The translations under genes were made by a program, and so were the position numbers. DNA of 64,000 nucleotides. Source: Lewinella sp. W8 (GTDB lineage Bacteria > Bacteroidota > Bacteroidia > Chitinophagales > Saprospiraceae). The notes under the pieces were generated by a model. It made no database searches. It had not been told where the DNA came from and worked only from the letters and a program-made list of their open reading frames with translations. Shown here piece by piece: positions 33,560 to 45,100 of this stretch. The first letter of the stretch is position 1, and each line of letters opens with the position of its first letter. The DNA lies in NCBI RefSeq assembly GCF_004375085.3, contig NZ_SNAQ03000023.1:1-64000 (forward strand). The letters run 5' to 3'.

Positions 33560-36022
33560 TCAGAAAGGGTATCCGAAAGCGATCACGTACCGCAGGGAGC
33601 GATCCGGGGCATCCCCCACGACCCGGTTGGGGATGCGTTGATCCGCCAGAATGTCTTCGTACGGAATCCGGAGGGGTTTGGCCAGATCTAGGCGGAGCAC
33701 GAGGAATTGCAGGTCGAAGCGGAAGCCTACGCCCGCGTTCAGGGCCAGTTCACGGAAAAAGTTGGCGGCCCGGAAGTCGGTATCCAGGGGTTCCAGTTCC
33801 GTGCGGTAGGTCCAGATGTTTCCCGCATCCGCAAAAAGGGCAAGCTCCAGGGGATAGAACAGCCGCTGGCGGAATTCCACGCTGCTCTCCAGTAGCACGT
33901 TGCCGTAGCCACCGAAGGTGAGTAGGTTGTTGTTGATGGGCGCCGTGCGGCCCGGACCGAGCTGCCGGGGGATGAACCCCCGAAGACTGTTCGGACCGCC
34001 AATGGTGAACAGGTCAAAGTAGGGAACGATGGCCCGCTCGGAGAAGGGGTAGGCAATTCCACCGTGCAGGCGAATGGCCAGTTGTTGCTGGGAACTGAAG
34101 GACCAGTAATAGCGCAGGTCCGTTTCCAGAATGGGGTAAATGCTCGTTTCCCGACCGTCGGAAAAGTTCCGGGTGCCTACGGGGAAGATGTTGTTCCAGT
34201 TCAGGGAAACCGTTTGTTGCCAGAAGAGCTCGTGCTTTCCGGTTCCATCCTTGCGGGTATCGTAGTTGAAGATGTATTCCGGGGAGAGGACGATCATCCG
34301 GTCAAACCGACTCGGACCGGCCACTTCCGTTCCCGGGGCCACCCCGAGGCCGCGGGCCAGGTCCAGGACCTCCTCATTACGTACTCCCGGGTTCTGAAAC
34401 CGCAGGCTGAAGGGATAGAACAGGTGCGTCTTATCGATGCGCTGCCGCCAGGTGTACCCAAGCTTGGTGCCAATTTGCAGCAGACTGATCCGTTCGCTGG
34501 CCGTGGAATCTGTCTCCACTATCTCGGCCAGTTCCCCCAGGGACTGGGTTTCGATCTCCCCCGAAAATCCGGCCAGGTTCAGGTTCAGCGTTTCCAACTT
34601 GCCACTCATTTCGACTACCGTTCCACTGGTGATCAGCTGCGGGTTTTCCTTCCGCTGCCAGGGCAGCCACATCCTGGGTACCTGCAGACTAGCCGTCAGG
34701 CCATAGATACCCGAGCGCGGAATCCGGGAACTGTTGTCATCCCCCAGAAAGACTGCGTAACTGAAGTCTCCTTCAATGCGCAGCAACTCCGCCCCCCGGA
34801 ACAGGTTACGGTTGATGTAGGCCAACCGCAAATTGGGTCCGAAATACTGGGCGTTATTGTAGGTAAGTCCAACTTCGCCCTCAAATCTTCGCCGGAGGCG
34901 GGGCTGCAGGTAGGCGTTGAGCACCAGGGCCGTATCCGTCCCCGGCACCCGCTCGTAGTTCAGGCTGATGTAGCGGAAGGTGTTGTAATCCGCCAGACGC
35001 CGCAGGGTCTTGTCGTGCTTTACGGGACTGTAAAGATCACCCGCCGATTGTGCGAAACCCTCATCGACGATTTCCGGGCGCAGGGGGCAGTCCTCACAGA
35101 TGATGGTCAGTCCGCCCACCCGGGTGGTGTCCGGACGGCGGGCGGCAGCCCGGACCTGGGGATCACGGTTTGGGTATACGTTAACCTCTACGATCCGCTG
35201 AGGCGCCAGATGGTTTGGCGGAACGCCATCCTTTAGTTTCACCAGCATGTCTACCTGGTGATTTCCCGCCACGGTATCGGCCAGAAAAAGAAAGTCGTCG
35301 CTGCGGGCGTAGTAATAGCCCGCACGCCGCAGGGCCAACTCCCAGTTTTGCCGCTGGGTTTTGATCAGGTCCAGATTATACTGGGTGCCGGGTTCGAGGA
35401 GGTTGGGAACCTCCGGGTCCCGAATCACTTTTGCTACCGAGGAGTCCGTCAGGAAGTAGGCCGTGGAGTCCAGTCGGTAGGGATGCCCCACCCGCAGTTC
35501 GTAGGCGACGCTGATCTCGCGGGTCTGCCGGTTGGTGTCCAGTTGATAGGAAACTTCATTGTTGAAGTATCCGCTGTTGCTGGCCCGGTTTTCGAGCAGG
35601 GTGCTCACCGTTCCGGCCAGGCGATCGTCATAGAAAATGGGTTCGTCGCCCTTCTCTTCGCGGCCCTCGTACTTCTCCGGGCGCTTGTCTGCCTTTTCCT
35701 GCCAGCGGTAATAGCGCCACACCGAATAGTAGCCGAGCAGGGGTACTTTTTGGTTCGTGCTGTTTTCCAGCACGCCGTTCGCCGCCAACTCCAAATCCCC
35801 CACGCTGACCGAATCGGGGGCCTCAATGGTCACCGATGCCCCGCGGTAGAGGTATTCGTTTTCGGGTAGGTACTTGGTCACGTTGCAGCTGCTTGCTCCC
35901 AGGGCAAGCGACAACAGGGACAGGAAAAACCAGACGGGTAAGCCGAACGGACCCGCCCCTTCCGGCCGGACTTCCCGACCCGCAAAAAGAAAATGATTAG
36001 TGTGGTGTTTCCCGGGCATCAT
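33560..36022 (-). CDS. tamL: TamL: BamA/Omp85-family lipoprotein
   Basis: An 820-residue protein started at one of two adjacent ATGs (36022 or 36019), overlapping the TamB stop as ATGATGA. An N-terminal hydrophobic stretch ends in LALGASSC, followed by NVTKYLPENEYLY, which is the signature start of the Bacteroidota lipid-anchored BamA relatives. POTRA-like domains cover about residues 60-400 (KVPLLGYYSVWRYYRW, VAYELRVGHPYRLDS). The C-terminal Omp85 barrel includes GGPNSLRGFIPRQLGPG, the conserved lid-lock-type VRGF/Y segment, and ends in RYVIAFGYPF. With TamB it should form the translocation and assembly module that moves lipids or proteins to the outer membrane. Confidence 0.9.
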   Translation of the reverse strand: MMPGKHHTNHFLFAGREVRPEGAGPFGLPVWFFLSLLSLALGASSCNVTKYLPENEYLYRGASVTIEAPDSVSVGDLELAANGVLENSTNQKVPLLGYYSVWRYYRWQEKADKRPEKYEGREEKGDEPIFYDDRLAGTVSTLLENRASNSGYFNNEVSYQLDTNRQTREISVAYELRVGHPYRLDSTAYFLTDSSVAKVIRDPEVPNLLEPGTQYNLDLIKTQRQNWELALRRAGYYYARSDDFLFLADTVAGNHQVDMLVKLKDGVPPNHLAPQRIVEVNVYPNRDPQVRAAARRPDTTRVGGLTIICEDCPLRPEIVDEGFAQSAGDLYSPVKHDKTLRRLADYNTFRYISLNYERVPGTDTALVLNAYLQPRLRRRFEGEVGLTYNNAQYFGPNLRLAYINRNLFRGAELLRIEGDFSYAVFLGDDNSSRIPRSGIYGLTASLQVPRMWLPWQRKENPQLITSGTVVEMSGKLETLNLNLAGFSGEIETQSLGELAEIVETDSTASERISLLQIGTKLGYTWRQRIDKTHLFYPFSLRFQNPGVRNEEVLDLARGLGVAPGTEVAGPSRFDRMIVLSPEYIFNYDTRKDGTGKHELFWQQTVSLNWNNIFPVGTRNFSDGRETSIYPILETDLRYYWSFSSQQQLAIRLHGGIAYPFSERAIVPYFDLFTIGGPNSLRGFIPRQLGPGRTAPINNNLLTFGGYGNVLLESSVEFRQRLFYPLELALFADAGNIWTYRTELEPLDTDFRAANFFRELALNAGVGFRFDLQFLVLRLDLAKPLRIPYEDILADQRIPNRVVGDAPDRSLRYVIAFGYPF

Positions 36023-39000
36023 TCCTTTTCTTTTTCTTGGTCCTTCTTTCTGCTCCACCCCAGGCGGTCAAAGTCTTTACCAAAGGTGAGTCGCCCCCCG
36101 AAGCGAACGACGTTACCCCCCACGAGGATGTCGCGGTCACGGTCATTGAAGAATTTCAGGCGGAAGCTGCCGTCTTCGTTGATGAGGTATTCAGCCGTGA
36201 TGTTATCGAGGTAGGTCTGATTGGTTCCGGACAGTTCGTCTTCTGCCGTACCCGCGACGCCGTCCACACTGATGATGACCCGGTCGTCAAACAAGCTTTT
36301 GCGCAGACTTACCCGTAGGTTCCGCTCCGTCGTACCGGTGTTTTCGTTTTGGTAGCTGTCTACCCCGAAATCCAGCTCGACGAAGCCGATGAGCTGATCG
36401 GCAAAACTATTCAGGTAGTTGCCCATCAGCTGATCCAGGGTGGTGTTGACGAGGCTTTCCTGGCCGGCCCCCTGCTCTAGCAGGGGTACGTTGAAGCTGT
36501 TGAAGGCCAGGAGCTGGAAGGCCGTGGTGGTCATCCGGCTTTCGTCCTGGCGCAGGGTACCCAGGGCATCCGAGACCACGTCCAGGCCGAGGTTGCCCTC
36601 GGCGTCTTCGGGATAGGAGACATTGGTGGTAATGTTGCTGGACTGTAAATCACCGTTCAACCCAACGTCAACGTAGAAGGTCTGCCGGCGCCGAAGTCCG
36701 GCCACGGTAGCGCTTTCCCCCAGCACGCCCTGAACCAGTGGCAAGGGAGAGGTCCGGGACAGGTAGCGGATGTTGAGGTCCAACTGAGGATTGATGAGCG
36801 GACCGTTGAAGCTCGCCGAGCTTCCGGCGAGCACCTGAAACCGCTTATTGATGATGTTCTGATAAATGAAATCGTAGTAGCCTTCGGTCAGCACCACCCG
36901 GCCGGCGGCTTCCTGCCGCCCGTCGGGGTACACCCGGATCGTCAGGTCACCCGTGGCCCGCCCCGTAAACTGCTGCTTGCTGATGGGGTCTACGATAACG
37001 TTGACGAGGAGATCCGGCGTAACGCTCAGGTTGAGCACCAGGTCGATGCCCGTCCGCTGCAGCCCGACGGTATCCTGGTTCAGGGTATCCCTGCGGTTAA
37101 CGTCCCGCCAGCGGTATTGCTCGATGAAGGCCACCACACCTTCGCTTTCCACCAGGCCTTCTTCGGGAATCCGGTAAACGTAGGTAATGCGGGAGTTTTC
37201 CTTGGCCGAAGCGTCCACGGTGATGCGCGGCAGGGTGGCCGTGCCTCCGATGTCAACCTCGGCGTCTACGGGCATATAGCCGTAATAATCTTCGTTGTCT
37301 TCCTCCGTACTGTTGATGGCCAGGAAATCGTTGGCCACCACCCGAAGGTCCAGTAGGATGCGGTCCAGGGACTGCACCCGCACATTGCCCTGCACCTGCG
37401 CCTCGGCGCCCCGCGAATCGTAGATCAACCAGTTATCCCCGAAATTGACGGTTTTGTTCTGGAAACGGATGGGATCTTCGCCCAGGCGGAACCTTTCTCC
37501 GAGCAGGCTGATGATCAGCGACGCTTCCCGGAAGCTGGCGCTACCGTCGAAGGTGGGGGACGCGATGGTGCCCCCCAGCTGCAGCGACCCCGTGAGGTAG
37601 CCCGTAGGGTCCACCAGGTAGCCCAGGCTGAAGGGTACGGCGCTGGCCAGCTGCAACTTCTCAATATTCAGGTCCAGGTCCATCGGACCGTCGAGGGCGT
37701 AGCTCCCGTCCAGCGTCAGCCGGTTTCCGGCGTCGGTGAGGGATACGTCCAGTAGGTAGGTCTGCTCGTCTGCACTGCCGACTTCCGCCCGCAAATCCCC
37801 GATTTTGGTTCCCATCCAGCCCAGGTTATCCACCCGCAGGTCTCCCTGCAGGCCGAAGTTGGTCAGGACGTTATCCAGTTCCGCCTCTCCGTTAACCACT
37901 CCCCGGGCGACCTCTTCCTCGGAGAACACAATCCGGCTCAGGGTGCGGAGTTCAAAGTCGGAAAAGCGTACGGTAACGTCCCCCGGTTCCAGGCTGTTGG
38001 CTTCCAGGGATTGCTCGCCGTTCCGCAGCGCAAAGTTGCGGACGATGAGCTGGTCGCCCGCGATGAGAATTTCGTTATCGACCGGCACCGCCCAGGGCTC
38101 AAAGTTGAGCAGTTGTTCGGGTTCCAGGGCCAGACGAATGGTATCCATTTCCGGATCGGCCAACAGGCCGAGGTAGTGCCGTAGGCTATCCTCTTCGGAA
38201 TACAGCTTCAGCTCCACCAGCAGCTGGTCATCGACCGTTTCTCCGCTGAGTTGGGTCCGCCCGAGTTCGACCTGCTCTGCGTAGCTGATGTCGGCCCAGT
38301 CGGCTTCCCACGTCAACTGCTCCGGATCCCCGACGGCCCGGAAGGCCAGCCCCCGGGCCTCCAGCCCGGCGTAATTGATCTCGGGCAAATCAAGGTTCAT
38401 CAGCAGCTCCGGGCTCGCATCCCGGTAAAGCAGCGACGCCTGCATGGGCGACAGCGCCACGAGGCCATCAATCAGCCCTCCGGTGAGGGGTTGCGGGCGC
38501 TTCAGCTGTAGCGTAAAATCCAGGCGCTCACCGTCCTCCACGGGCACGGGCTGCCGTAAATCCTCCTCCCAGTAAGCCCGGATGAACTGCACCATCTTCG
38601 CCGGCGTCTTGACGGGGTCGAACCGCCCGAGCAGTTCCGCGTCAAGGACGTCCGAGCGTACGTAAATCTCGTTGTCCAAATCCTGCAGGCTGGCCTCCAC
38701 CACCAGGCTATCCACGTAGCTGCTACCGGCGGGGCCCCGCAGGAAAACGTCTTCAAACCGCACCAGTGCCTCCGTACTGTAGGGGTCAAGGCCCACGGTG
38801 CGGGCCGTCAACCGGCCCTCCAGCAGCAGATCCGCCTCGGTGATGTCCCACCGCTGCAGGTCCACCCGGCGCATGTTCAGTTCGGCTTCGGCCAGGACGA
38901 CACTGTCGGGTCCGATCCGGTAGTTACCCCTACCTTCGGCCAGGAATGCCGGATGGGTCAGGTTGAACTCCCCGGCGTAATCACTTCCGTTGATCGTGGC

Positions 39001-41310
39001 CGTCAAATCCATAATTTCTCCCCTGCCCGCTTCGGAGATCGAGGCCGCTACGGCAAGTTGGTTCTCGGGCGTGAGTTGACCGCGCACCTCCGCCGCAATG
39101 TCCAATCGGCCAAGACGTAGCGTCTCGAGCGTATCGCGGTACTGCCCGGTAAACAGCTCCGGCAAATTCAGGTCTTTAACGTCTACTTTGACGTCCAGGT
39201 CGCTGGGATTGTACCTCCCGCGAATGGTCCACTGCCCGTTGGTGGTGCTGAGGGGAACGTCAAACGTCAGGTTGTTCGGCGTTCCGGAGATGCTGGCGTT
39301 ACGGATGCTCAGGTTTGGAAGGTTGAGGTTGTCCGGCAGCAGGCTATCCGGTAGGATGGAGCGAATGTCGCTGACGTTGATGGCCAGGTCCGATACGTCT
39401 ACGTCCAGTCGTAAGTTGTCCGGTTCCAAAACGTTACTGATCTGCCCCCGGATGGTGGCGTAGGTTTCCTCTCCCGGCAGGGACAGCCGGAGGTTCACGT
39501 CCAGAGAATCCAGTGGCCCCGTCACCGTTCCGCTGCCCCGGACGAAGTCGGGAATCCGGTAGTCCTCGGGCAGCGTGCCGGGTGGCAGGTAGGCCAACAG
39601 GGTGCTGCGCGTAGCCAGCAGGGTATCCAGGTTGACGTCCAGGCTGGTTCGCGGGTAACTTTGCAGTCCGTCCACGACCCCATTGGTGCGCACCCGTGAC
39701 TGCATACCGTTGCCGAAGCTGCGGTTTTCCACGGCAAACAGGTTGAGTTGCAGCCGGTCGTTGCGGTACTCCGCCCGCCCTTCGGCCACGATCCGTTCCG
39801 GCCAGTCGATACCGCCGGGGAGCATTCCTTCCGGGATAAGCGGCAACAGGGGGCCGGGCAGCACACTGAGCTCGTTCAGAAAAAAACGCCCGCTGATGTT
39901 CCGTTGGTCCGGGGGGAGTTGAACTTGTCCGCTTCCGTTTACCCGGACGCCGGGTCCCCGCAGTTGGATCCGGCTAATGGCCATATCGGCCAGACTGCCC
40001 CGTGCCCGCACGGAAAAATCCAACTTCCGGGAGCGGTTCCCGGCGATCACCGGTTCTCGCCCAATTTCCGGCGCCAGCAGATAAATGTCGTTCAGGCCCA
40101 GATAGCCATCCAGTTGAAGTCTGGCGATCAGGTCCTCCGGGGAGCCCCCGGCAAAGTCGTAATTGATGGCGGTATTATCGCTGCGGATGCTACTCGCCCC
40201 GGTTTGCAAAGTAAACTCCTCTAACCCCAGGAATTCGGGCGTATACGTGAGGGTGCCTTCGGTTTCCCGGATTTGCAGTCCGCTACGTTCGTTGGCCGTC
40301 AATTGGCGCAAGCGCAGGTGCAAAGAATCTCCGAGATAGGCCAGGTCCCCGGTGGTCACGTTGATGGCCGACACGTCCAGGTGATTGTAGTCCATTCCCG
40401 GTCCCGCAATGGGTGGCGCGGGCATGTCCAGGCGAACGCTTGCCTCCCTGAGCTCGAATCCTGCCGCCCGGAAATCCAGTAGCCCCTCCGTGGTCAGGGT
40501 ACCGTTGTCGAGGTGGGCCAGGGGAAGGCCCAGGGCCAGACCCAGGCTATCCATCCGCAGCGTGAAGTCGCTTTCGGTGATGGTGATGTCTTCCGCCGCC
40601 AGGTCGATTGGCGTAGGAGAGGATTCCGTGGTGTCCGGAACCGTAGGGCCCTGCGGGAACAGGCTCAGGTTCACGCTAGCTCCCGACAATTCGGCGTAGT
40701 CGAGCAGGTATTTTTGCTGCCCCAGGTCGAGTTCGTCCACCCGCCCCACGAGGCGTTCGGCGATGGTGGACAGGGTGGTTCCGGTAGCTTCGTCCTGGTA
40801 AAAAATGTCTACTGCCGCCAGGTCTAGCTTGGCGTTACTGGCCAGGATGCTCCAGGGGGTGACCGTGCTGGTGTCCGTGGCGGCGGCCGGCGTTGCGCTT
40901 TGACTGCCCATTTCCAGCAGGAAGCCAATATTACCGAGGGAATCGCCCATTCTGATGTCGGCAAAAACCTCCCGGGCGGTGACCTCCGTGATCAGTACTT
41001 CTTTTTCCAGCAGGGCAAACATATTCAGGCCCACCCGCAGATATTCCAGGCGGGCAATGGAGTCTCCCGCGGGATTATTGAGATAAACGTCACGTACCGA
41101 AACCTCCGAAGGGAATTTCCACCGGATTTCTCCGATGCCCAGATCCGTATCCAGCTGTTTTCGGGCGATATTTTCCACCTTCCCCGTAATCCACTGCTGA
41201 ACGAAGGGAAGTTGCACGACCAGAAAGAGCACCACCAACAGGGTTGCCAGGCCGGTGATGAACCAGCCAATCCATTTAAGGGCCTTTTTAAGAATGTTTC
41301 TTTTGGTCAA
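36019..41310 (-). CDS. tamB: TamB: translocation/assembly module protein (AsmA-like, DUF490)
   Basis: A protein of about 1763 residues. The start is the TTG at 41310 (MTKRNILKKALKWIGWF...), directly followed by one transmembrane helix; no ATG is placed sensibly and the frame stays open upstream. The body is one long series of beta strands with TamB/AsmA character (VRDVYLNNPAGDSIARLEYL, LGIGEIRWKFPSEVSV), expected to form a hydrophobic groove across the periplasm. The C-terminal DUF490 region is clear: VEIDIGGTATLPRITVDASA-type segments, GRATGDLTIRVYPDGRQE, LTEGYYDFIYQNIINKRFQ and FGRLTFGKDFDRLGW. It is the first gene of the tamB-tamL operon (overlapping stop/start) and is divergent from hemJ. 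Confidence 0.9.
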   Translation of the reverse strand: MTKRNILKKALKWIGWFITGLATLLVVLFLVVQLPFVQQWITGKVENIARKQLDTDLGIGEIRWKFPSEVSVRDVYLNNPAGDSIARLEYLRVGLNMFALLEKEVLITEVTAREVFADIRMGDSLGNIGFLLEMGSQSATPAAATDTSTVTPWSILASNAKLDLAAVDIFYQDEATGTTLSTIAERLVGRVDELDLGQQKYLLDYAELSGASVNLSLFPQGPTVPDTTESSPTPIDLAAEDITITESDFTLRMDSLGLALGLPLAHLDNGTLTTEGLLDFRAAGFELREASVRLDMPAPPIAGPGMDYNHLDVSAINVTTGDLAYLGDSLHLRLRQLTANERSGLQIRETEGTLTYTPEFLGLEEFTLQTGASSIRSDNTAINYDFAGGSPEDLIARLQLDGYLGLNDIYLLAPEIGREPVIAGNRSRKLDFSVRARGSLADMAISRIQLRGPGVRVNGSGQVQLPPDQRNISGRFFLNELSVLPGPLLPLIPEGMLPGGIDWPERIVAEGRAEYRNDRLQLNLFAVENRSFGNGMQSRVRTNGVVDGLQSYPRTSLDVNLDTLLATRSTLLAYLPPGTLPEDYRIPDFVRGSGTVTGPLDSLDVNLRLSLPGEETYATIRGQISNVLEPDNLRLDVDVSDLAINVSDIRSILPDSLLPDNLNLPNLSIRNASISGTPNNLTFDVPLSTTNGQWTIRGRYNPSDLDVKVDVKDLNLPELFTGQYRDTLETLRLGRLDIAAEVRGQLTPENQLAVAASISEAGRGEIMDLTATINGSDYAGEFNLTHPAFLAEGRGNYRIGPDSVVLAEAELNMRRVDLQRWDITEADLLLEGRLTARTVGLDPYSTEALVRFEDVFLRGPAGSSYVDSLVVEASLQDLDNEIYVRSDVLDAELLGRFDPVKTPAKMVQFIRAYWEEDLRQPVPVEDGERLDFTLQLKRPQPLTGGLIDGLVALSPMQASLLYRDASPELLMNLDLPEINYAGLEARGLAFRAVGDPEQLTWEADWADISYAEQVELGRTQLSGETVDDQLLVELKLYSEEDSLRHYLGLLADPEMDTIRLALEPEQLLNFEPWAVPVDNEILIAGDQLIVRNFALRNGEQSLEANSLEPGDVTVRFSDFELRTLSRIVFSEEEVARGVVNGEAELDNVLTNFGLQGDLRVDNLGWMGTKIGDLRAEVGSADEQTYLLDVSLTDAGNRLTLDGSYALDGPMDLDLNIEKLQLASAVPFSLGYLVDPTGYLTGSLQLGGTIASPTFDGSASFREASLIISLLGERFRLGEDPIRFQNKTVNFGDNWLIYDSRGAEAQVQGNVRVQSLDRILLDLRVVANDFLAINSTEEDNEDYYGYMPVDAEVDIGGTATLPRITVDASAKENSRITYVYRIPEEGLVESEGVVAFIEQYRWRDVNRRDTLNQDTVGLQRTGIDLVLNLSVTPDLLVNVIVDPISKQQFTGRATGDLTIRVYPDGRQEAAGRVVLTEGYYDFIYQNIINKRFQVLAGSSASFNGPLINPQLDLNIRYLSRTSPLPLVQGVLGESATVAGLRRRQTFYVDVGLNGDLQSSNITTNVSYPEDAEGNLGLDVVSDALGTLRQDESRMTTTAFQLLAFNSFNVPLLEQGAGQESLVNTTLDQLMGNYLNSFADQLIGFVELDFGVDSYQNENTGTTERNLRVSLRKSLFDDRVIISVDGVAGTAEDELSGTNQTYLDNITAEYLINEDGSFRLKFFNDRDRDILVGGNVVRFGGRLTFGKDFDRLGWSRKKDQEKEKE

Positions 41311-41478
41311 TGCTTTGGGGAATCGAGAATATTCGGCGAGTATCCGGCGGTTATTCCTCCAAACCTCAATTGCTGCGGAAAGGTTCGCCGGACCGCCATT
41401 CGTCAGGGCACCTTCAAATTCGGAGCCGGATCCATTTGATCCGCCGTTTCCTACCTGACGGCACCGTAATTTGCGGCC

Positions 41479-42072
41479 ATGAACTTGATCCTGATCTGTA
41501 AGGCCCTGCACGTGGTGGGCTTCATCTCCTGGTTTGCCGGACTTTTCTACCTCGGACGGGTGCTGGTGAATCACGCCGAGGCCGTCAGCGTACCGGCGCC
41601 GGAGGGCGATGCGGATGCCCTGCTCCGCCACGGAATTCGCCGGGAAGTTTTGCACGAGGAGTACTCCGCTACGGAAGACCGCGTCTACAAGATCATCGTC
41701 AATCCCGCCATGATGATCACCTGGACCGCCGGTCTGGTGATGATCGCCGCCAACGTCAACTACTTCGTTGCGGGAACGCCCGGTTGGCTGCACCTGAAGC
41801 TGCTGCTGCTCGTCATGCTGGTAGGCTACCAGATCTACACCAAAGTGAAGCTCATGCGCCCCATGCAGGCCGGCCAAACACCCTTTTCCGGTTGGCAGTT
41901 GCGGCTGTGGAACGAAGTACCCACCTTCTTCCTGGTCACGATTTCCTTCGTGGCCGTCCTGGGAAAGGCCGGCCAACTCAATTACCTCTACCTCGGCATC
42001 GGGGTCGCTATTTTCTGTCTGCTCGTTTACCGGGCGGCGGTCGCCTACCGCAACCGCCGGGTAGACCAGTAA
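41479..42072 (+). CDS. hemJ: Protoporphyrinogen IX oxidase HemJ (CopD/UPF0093 family)
   Basis: A 197-residue inner-membrane protein with about four to five helices. KALHVVGFISWFAGLFYLGR (His and Arg in the first helix), WLHLKLLLLVMLVGYQIYTK (conserved Lys in helix three) and LWNEVPTFFLVTISFVAVLG match HemJ. This enzyme oxidises protoporphyrinogen IX to protoporphyrin IX in haem synthesis. An insertion of about 30 residues sits between helices one and two, as in other Bacteroidota versions. The upstream TAATTTG at 41469-41475 may be a variant -7 box. A bidirectional terminator follows. Confidence 0.9.
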   Translation: MNLILICKALHVVGFISWFAGLFYLGRVLVNHAEAVSVPAPEGDADALLRHGIRREVLHEEYSATEDRVYKIIVNPAMMITWTAGLVMIAANVNYFVAGTPGWLHLKLLLLVMLVGYQIYTKVKLMRPMQAGQTPFSGWQLRLWNEVPTFFLVTISFVAVLGKAGQLNYLYLGIGVAIFCLLVYRAAVAYRNRRVDQ

Positions 42073-42077
42073 TAAAA

Positions 42078-42105
42078 AACCCTCCCCGGCGGACCGGAGA
42101 GGGTT
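42078..42105. terminator. Bidirectional terminator between hemJ and the M43 protease gene
   Basis: A 12-bp stem (AACCCTCCCCGG against CCGGAGAGGGTT, one mismatch) with a CGGA loop, preceded on the plus strand by AAAAA, which is a T-tract on the minus strand. It ends the minus-strand protease message best and may also serve hemJ (stop 6 bases upstream). Confidence 0.7.
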
Positions 42106-42139
42106 CGTTACGGGGTTACTTCCCCCATTCCTTAGGTCA

Positions 42140-45100
42140 TCAGCGCAGCAAAACGATGCGCTTCGTAAGTACGTCCTGCCCGGATCGGATCCGGACGAAG
42201 TAGACGCCATTGCTCAACTGTTGCCGGGCACGCCAGGGGAAGCTGTGTTGTCCAGCTCCGTAGGCTGCGTCGGCCACCAGCGCTACCTGTTTTCCCTGTC
42301 CGTCAAAAACGGCTACCTCCAGATGCGTTGGTTGGGGCAGGTAAAACTGTAGCTGCGTTTCTCCGCGGCTCGGGTTAGGCACCACGGTCACCTTCAGGTT
42401 GGAAAGGGCCTGGTCAGCCAGGGAGGTCGTCTGGTTACGGACGATCTCGGGCGTAATGGTCCGCAGGGTATGAGCCGTGCTCAGGTCTTCGATATGAATC
42501 CCCACTTCGGGCAGTTGATCCTCGTCGGTTAGGGGCGTCAGCCGGAGCTGGGCGATGGTCACGCGCTGGCCCGCACCCAACGGATTGGCGTGGGCCATCC
42601 GAAGGACGCCTTCGGCTACGCGGGACTCATTCACCGTGGCCCGCTCAAAACCGGGGGTTGGGGAAGGTACCAGCGCCGCGAAAGCGAAGCGGTTGATGTC
42701 CCAGTCAAGCTGCAGCTGGTAGCTGCCCAGCGCTTCGGGGGCGTCGGAAAGATCCACCACCACGGGAATCAGATACTGACCATCCTCCTCCAGCTCGGGC
42801 ATGATTTCTACCGGAGCCGTCAGGGCACTTCTGCCACCTTCTTCTCCCCGGAAACTATCCGTGGACTGATTCGGGCAAACGGGTGTTCCGACGGGGAAAT
42901 CCACCGGCAACCCGATCTCGTAGGTCAGAATGATGAGGGCATCCCGGGCGTTGGTGCGGTTGTTACCGTCCACGTTGCCGATGCCCGCCTCAATCCGCTC
43001 CAGCGCGATGGCCGGAATGGGGTTTCCGACGCTGAAGGCCAGGATCATGGCGGCGTCGGTAGAGTTGATGAGGCCATCACCGTTTACGTCGCCCAGTAGC
43101 TGCTCTTCGAGGACGGGGAACTCACAATCAAAGATGGTGGCCGTGGTGGAAAGGTCCCGGAAGGTAACCGCCGAGGCCAGGGTGGGCACCTCCAGATTGG
43201 TGGCCAGCACCGACCCGGGGGCCGCCAGCGCCCGGAAGGTCGCCCGGAAAACCGCCACGTCTCCGGCCTGCCCGTTGGCGTCGGCCCCGTTAAAGGCGAT
43301 CACTCCCGGCAGGGGATTGACGAATCCGGCGTATCCCGAGAGTACTTCCGCTCCGCCGACGTACTCCATGACCGTCTGGTCGTAGCGCAGGAAGCCCGTG
43401 AAGTTACCCAGGAAGTTATCCGGCTCGGGAACGTTACTCATGTCCACGCGGACGGTCACGGGGAACTCACAGCCCGTGGGTACGCCGTCCGGACAATCAA
43501 CGAACACCGGGGGGAAGTTCTGCCCCGTTCCCCCGCCGGGTTCGGGGAACAGAATCCCCGGTGCGAAGGTGGGAAAGCGGAACTGGTTACCGCCAATGGG
43601 TGCGTTGGTCTGGGCTTCGACCTGCGTCATGTTCAACCGGTGAACGGTATTGATTTGTCCCTGGGGAAAGGGATCAAACAGGACGTCTACCGGAACAAGT
43701 GCTCCGGGCTCCAGGGGGATGCCCTCAATGCTCGCCCCCTTGTCCAAAATGGCTACCAGGCCATCGCCCAGGGGCTCCACGGCAGCCCCCTGGCCGCCGT
43801 TATTCTCCCAGCGTTCGTAGAGGGGGCCCAGGTTAACAAACACCTGGCCGTAATCATAAATGGAGCGTTGGGCGTCCTGCGGAAGGTCAAAATCCAGGTT
43901 AATGAGGCGTTCACCGTCTTCGTAGTTGGCCACGATGACCTGGTTGGTCTGCCGACCACCGGGGGTAGTCTCCGTGCCGATGGAGATGTTCTTCCAGACG
44001 ATATTGTTGTTATTCTTGACGTTATTCCACAGGTTACCCGTCTCCGGGAAGGTCATACCGTCGGCGTCCTCGATCCGGCTCAGCAGGCAGAAGTGCGCCC
44101 GGTCCGCGCCGAAACTGGCGTAGTCGGCCGGATTTGGGACCACCCAGGGAAATTCCAGCACGGTAAATTCTCCGCCGGCCACGGAAACGGCCTGGGCGCC
44201 CAGCGGAGAGCCCATCAGCGCGGGGCTGGCTACGGAGCCGTCCCAGGGCGCCGGCCAGGAAAGGCCGGAACTGGCCTTGGCCCAGTAGAGCCGAACGTTC
44301 CCGCTCTCCGTTCCCCCGCAACCGCGGTTGCGGATGCGTACGTAGACGTAATTCGGGGTACCGTCCGCCCGGTAGACCGGGTTGATGTGCTCCTGATTGG
44401 TCATCCCGTCGTTCGTGGGGCGCACCCAGATGTCGGCACTGTGGTAAACCACTTCCGTGGTCGCATTGGGTTCATCTCCGACGTCATCGTAGGTATCGGA
44501 ACTCCACAGATCGGGGGTGTTAGGGGCCTCGGGTGGCGGAAGGCTTCCTTCCGAACCGAGGATGTCCGTCCGCACCGTAAACAGGGCCGCCGCCGCCCGA
44601 ACGTGCTGCCCGACGGTGAACATGGTCATACAGTCATCGTCCACGTAGTCCATGTAGTTCATGAACATGTCTCCGTTCGGGCCATTCTCGCAGGATACGC
44701 TGGGGAAGGTCGGGCAACCGGTATTCTGCAGGCGCTGGTTGGGGGTATCGTCTACCTCATCGCTGAAGGAACATTTATCCGTTTCCAGATTGTCGTCGCC
44801 CCAGATGTGGCGGAGGTTCAGCCAGTGGCCGACTTCGTGCACGGCCGTGCGCCCCAGATCGAAGGGAGAGGTCGCCGTGCCGGTATCACCAAAGTAGCGG
44901 TAGTCGATAACGACCCCATCTTCAGCGGGTCGGCCGGCCAGGTCGGCGGGCCAGGAGCCATAGCCCAGGAGGCCTCCGGTCAGGTCACAGACCCACATGT
45001 TGAGGTACTGGTCACTGGGCCATCCATCCTTCCCGTTGGTGCTGTTGAATTTCACGGGATTACGGGCCGTGGCGGTGGACGCATTCCAGATGAAGTCAAA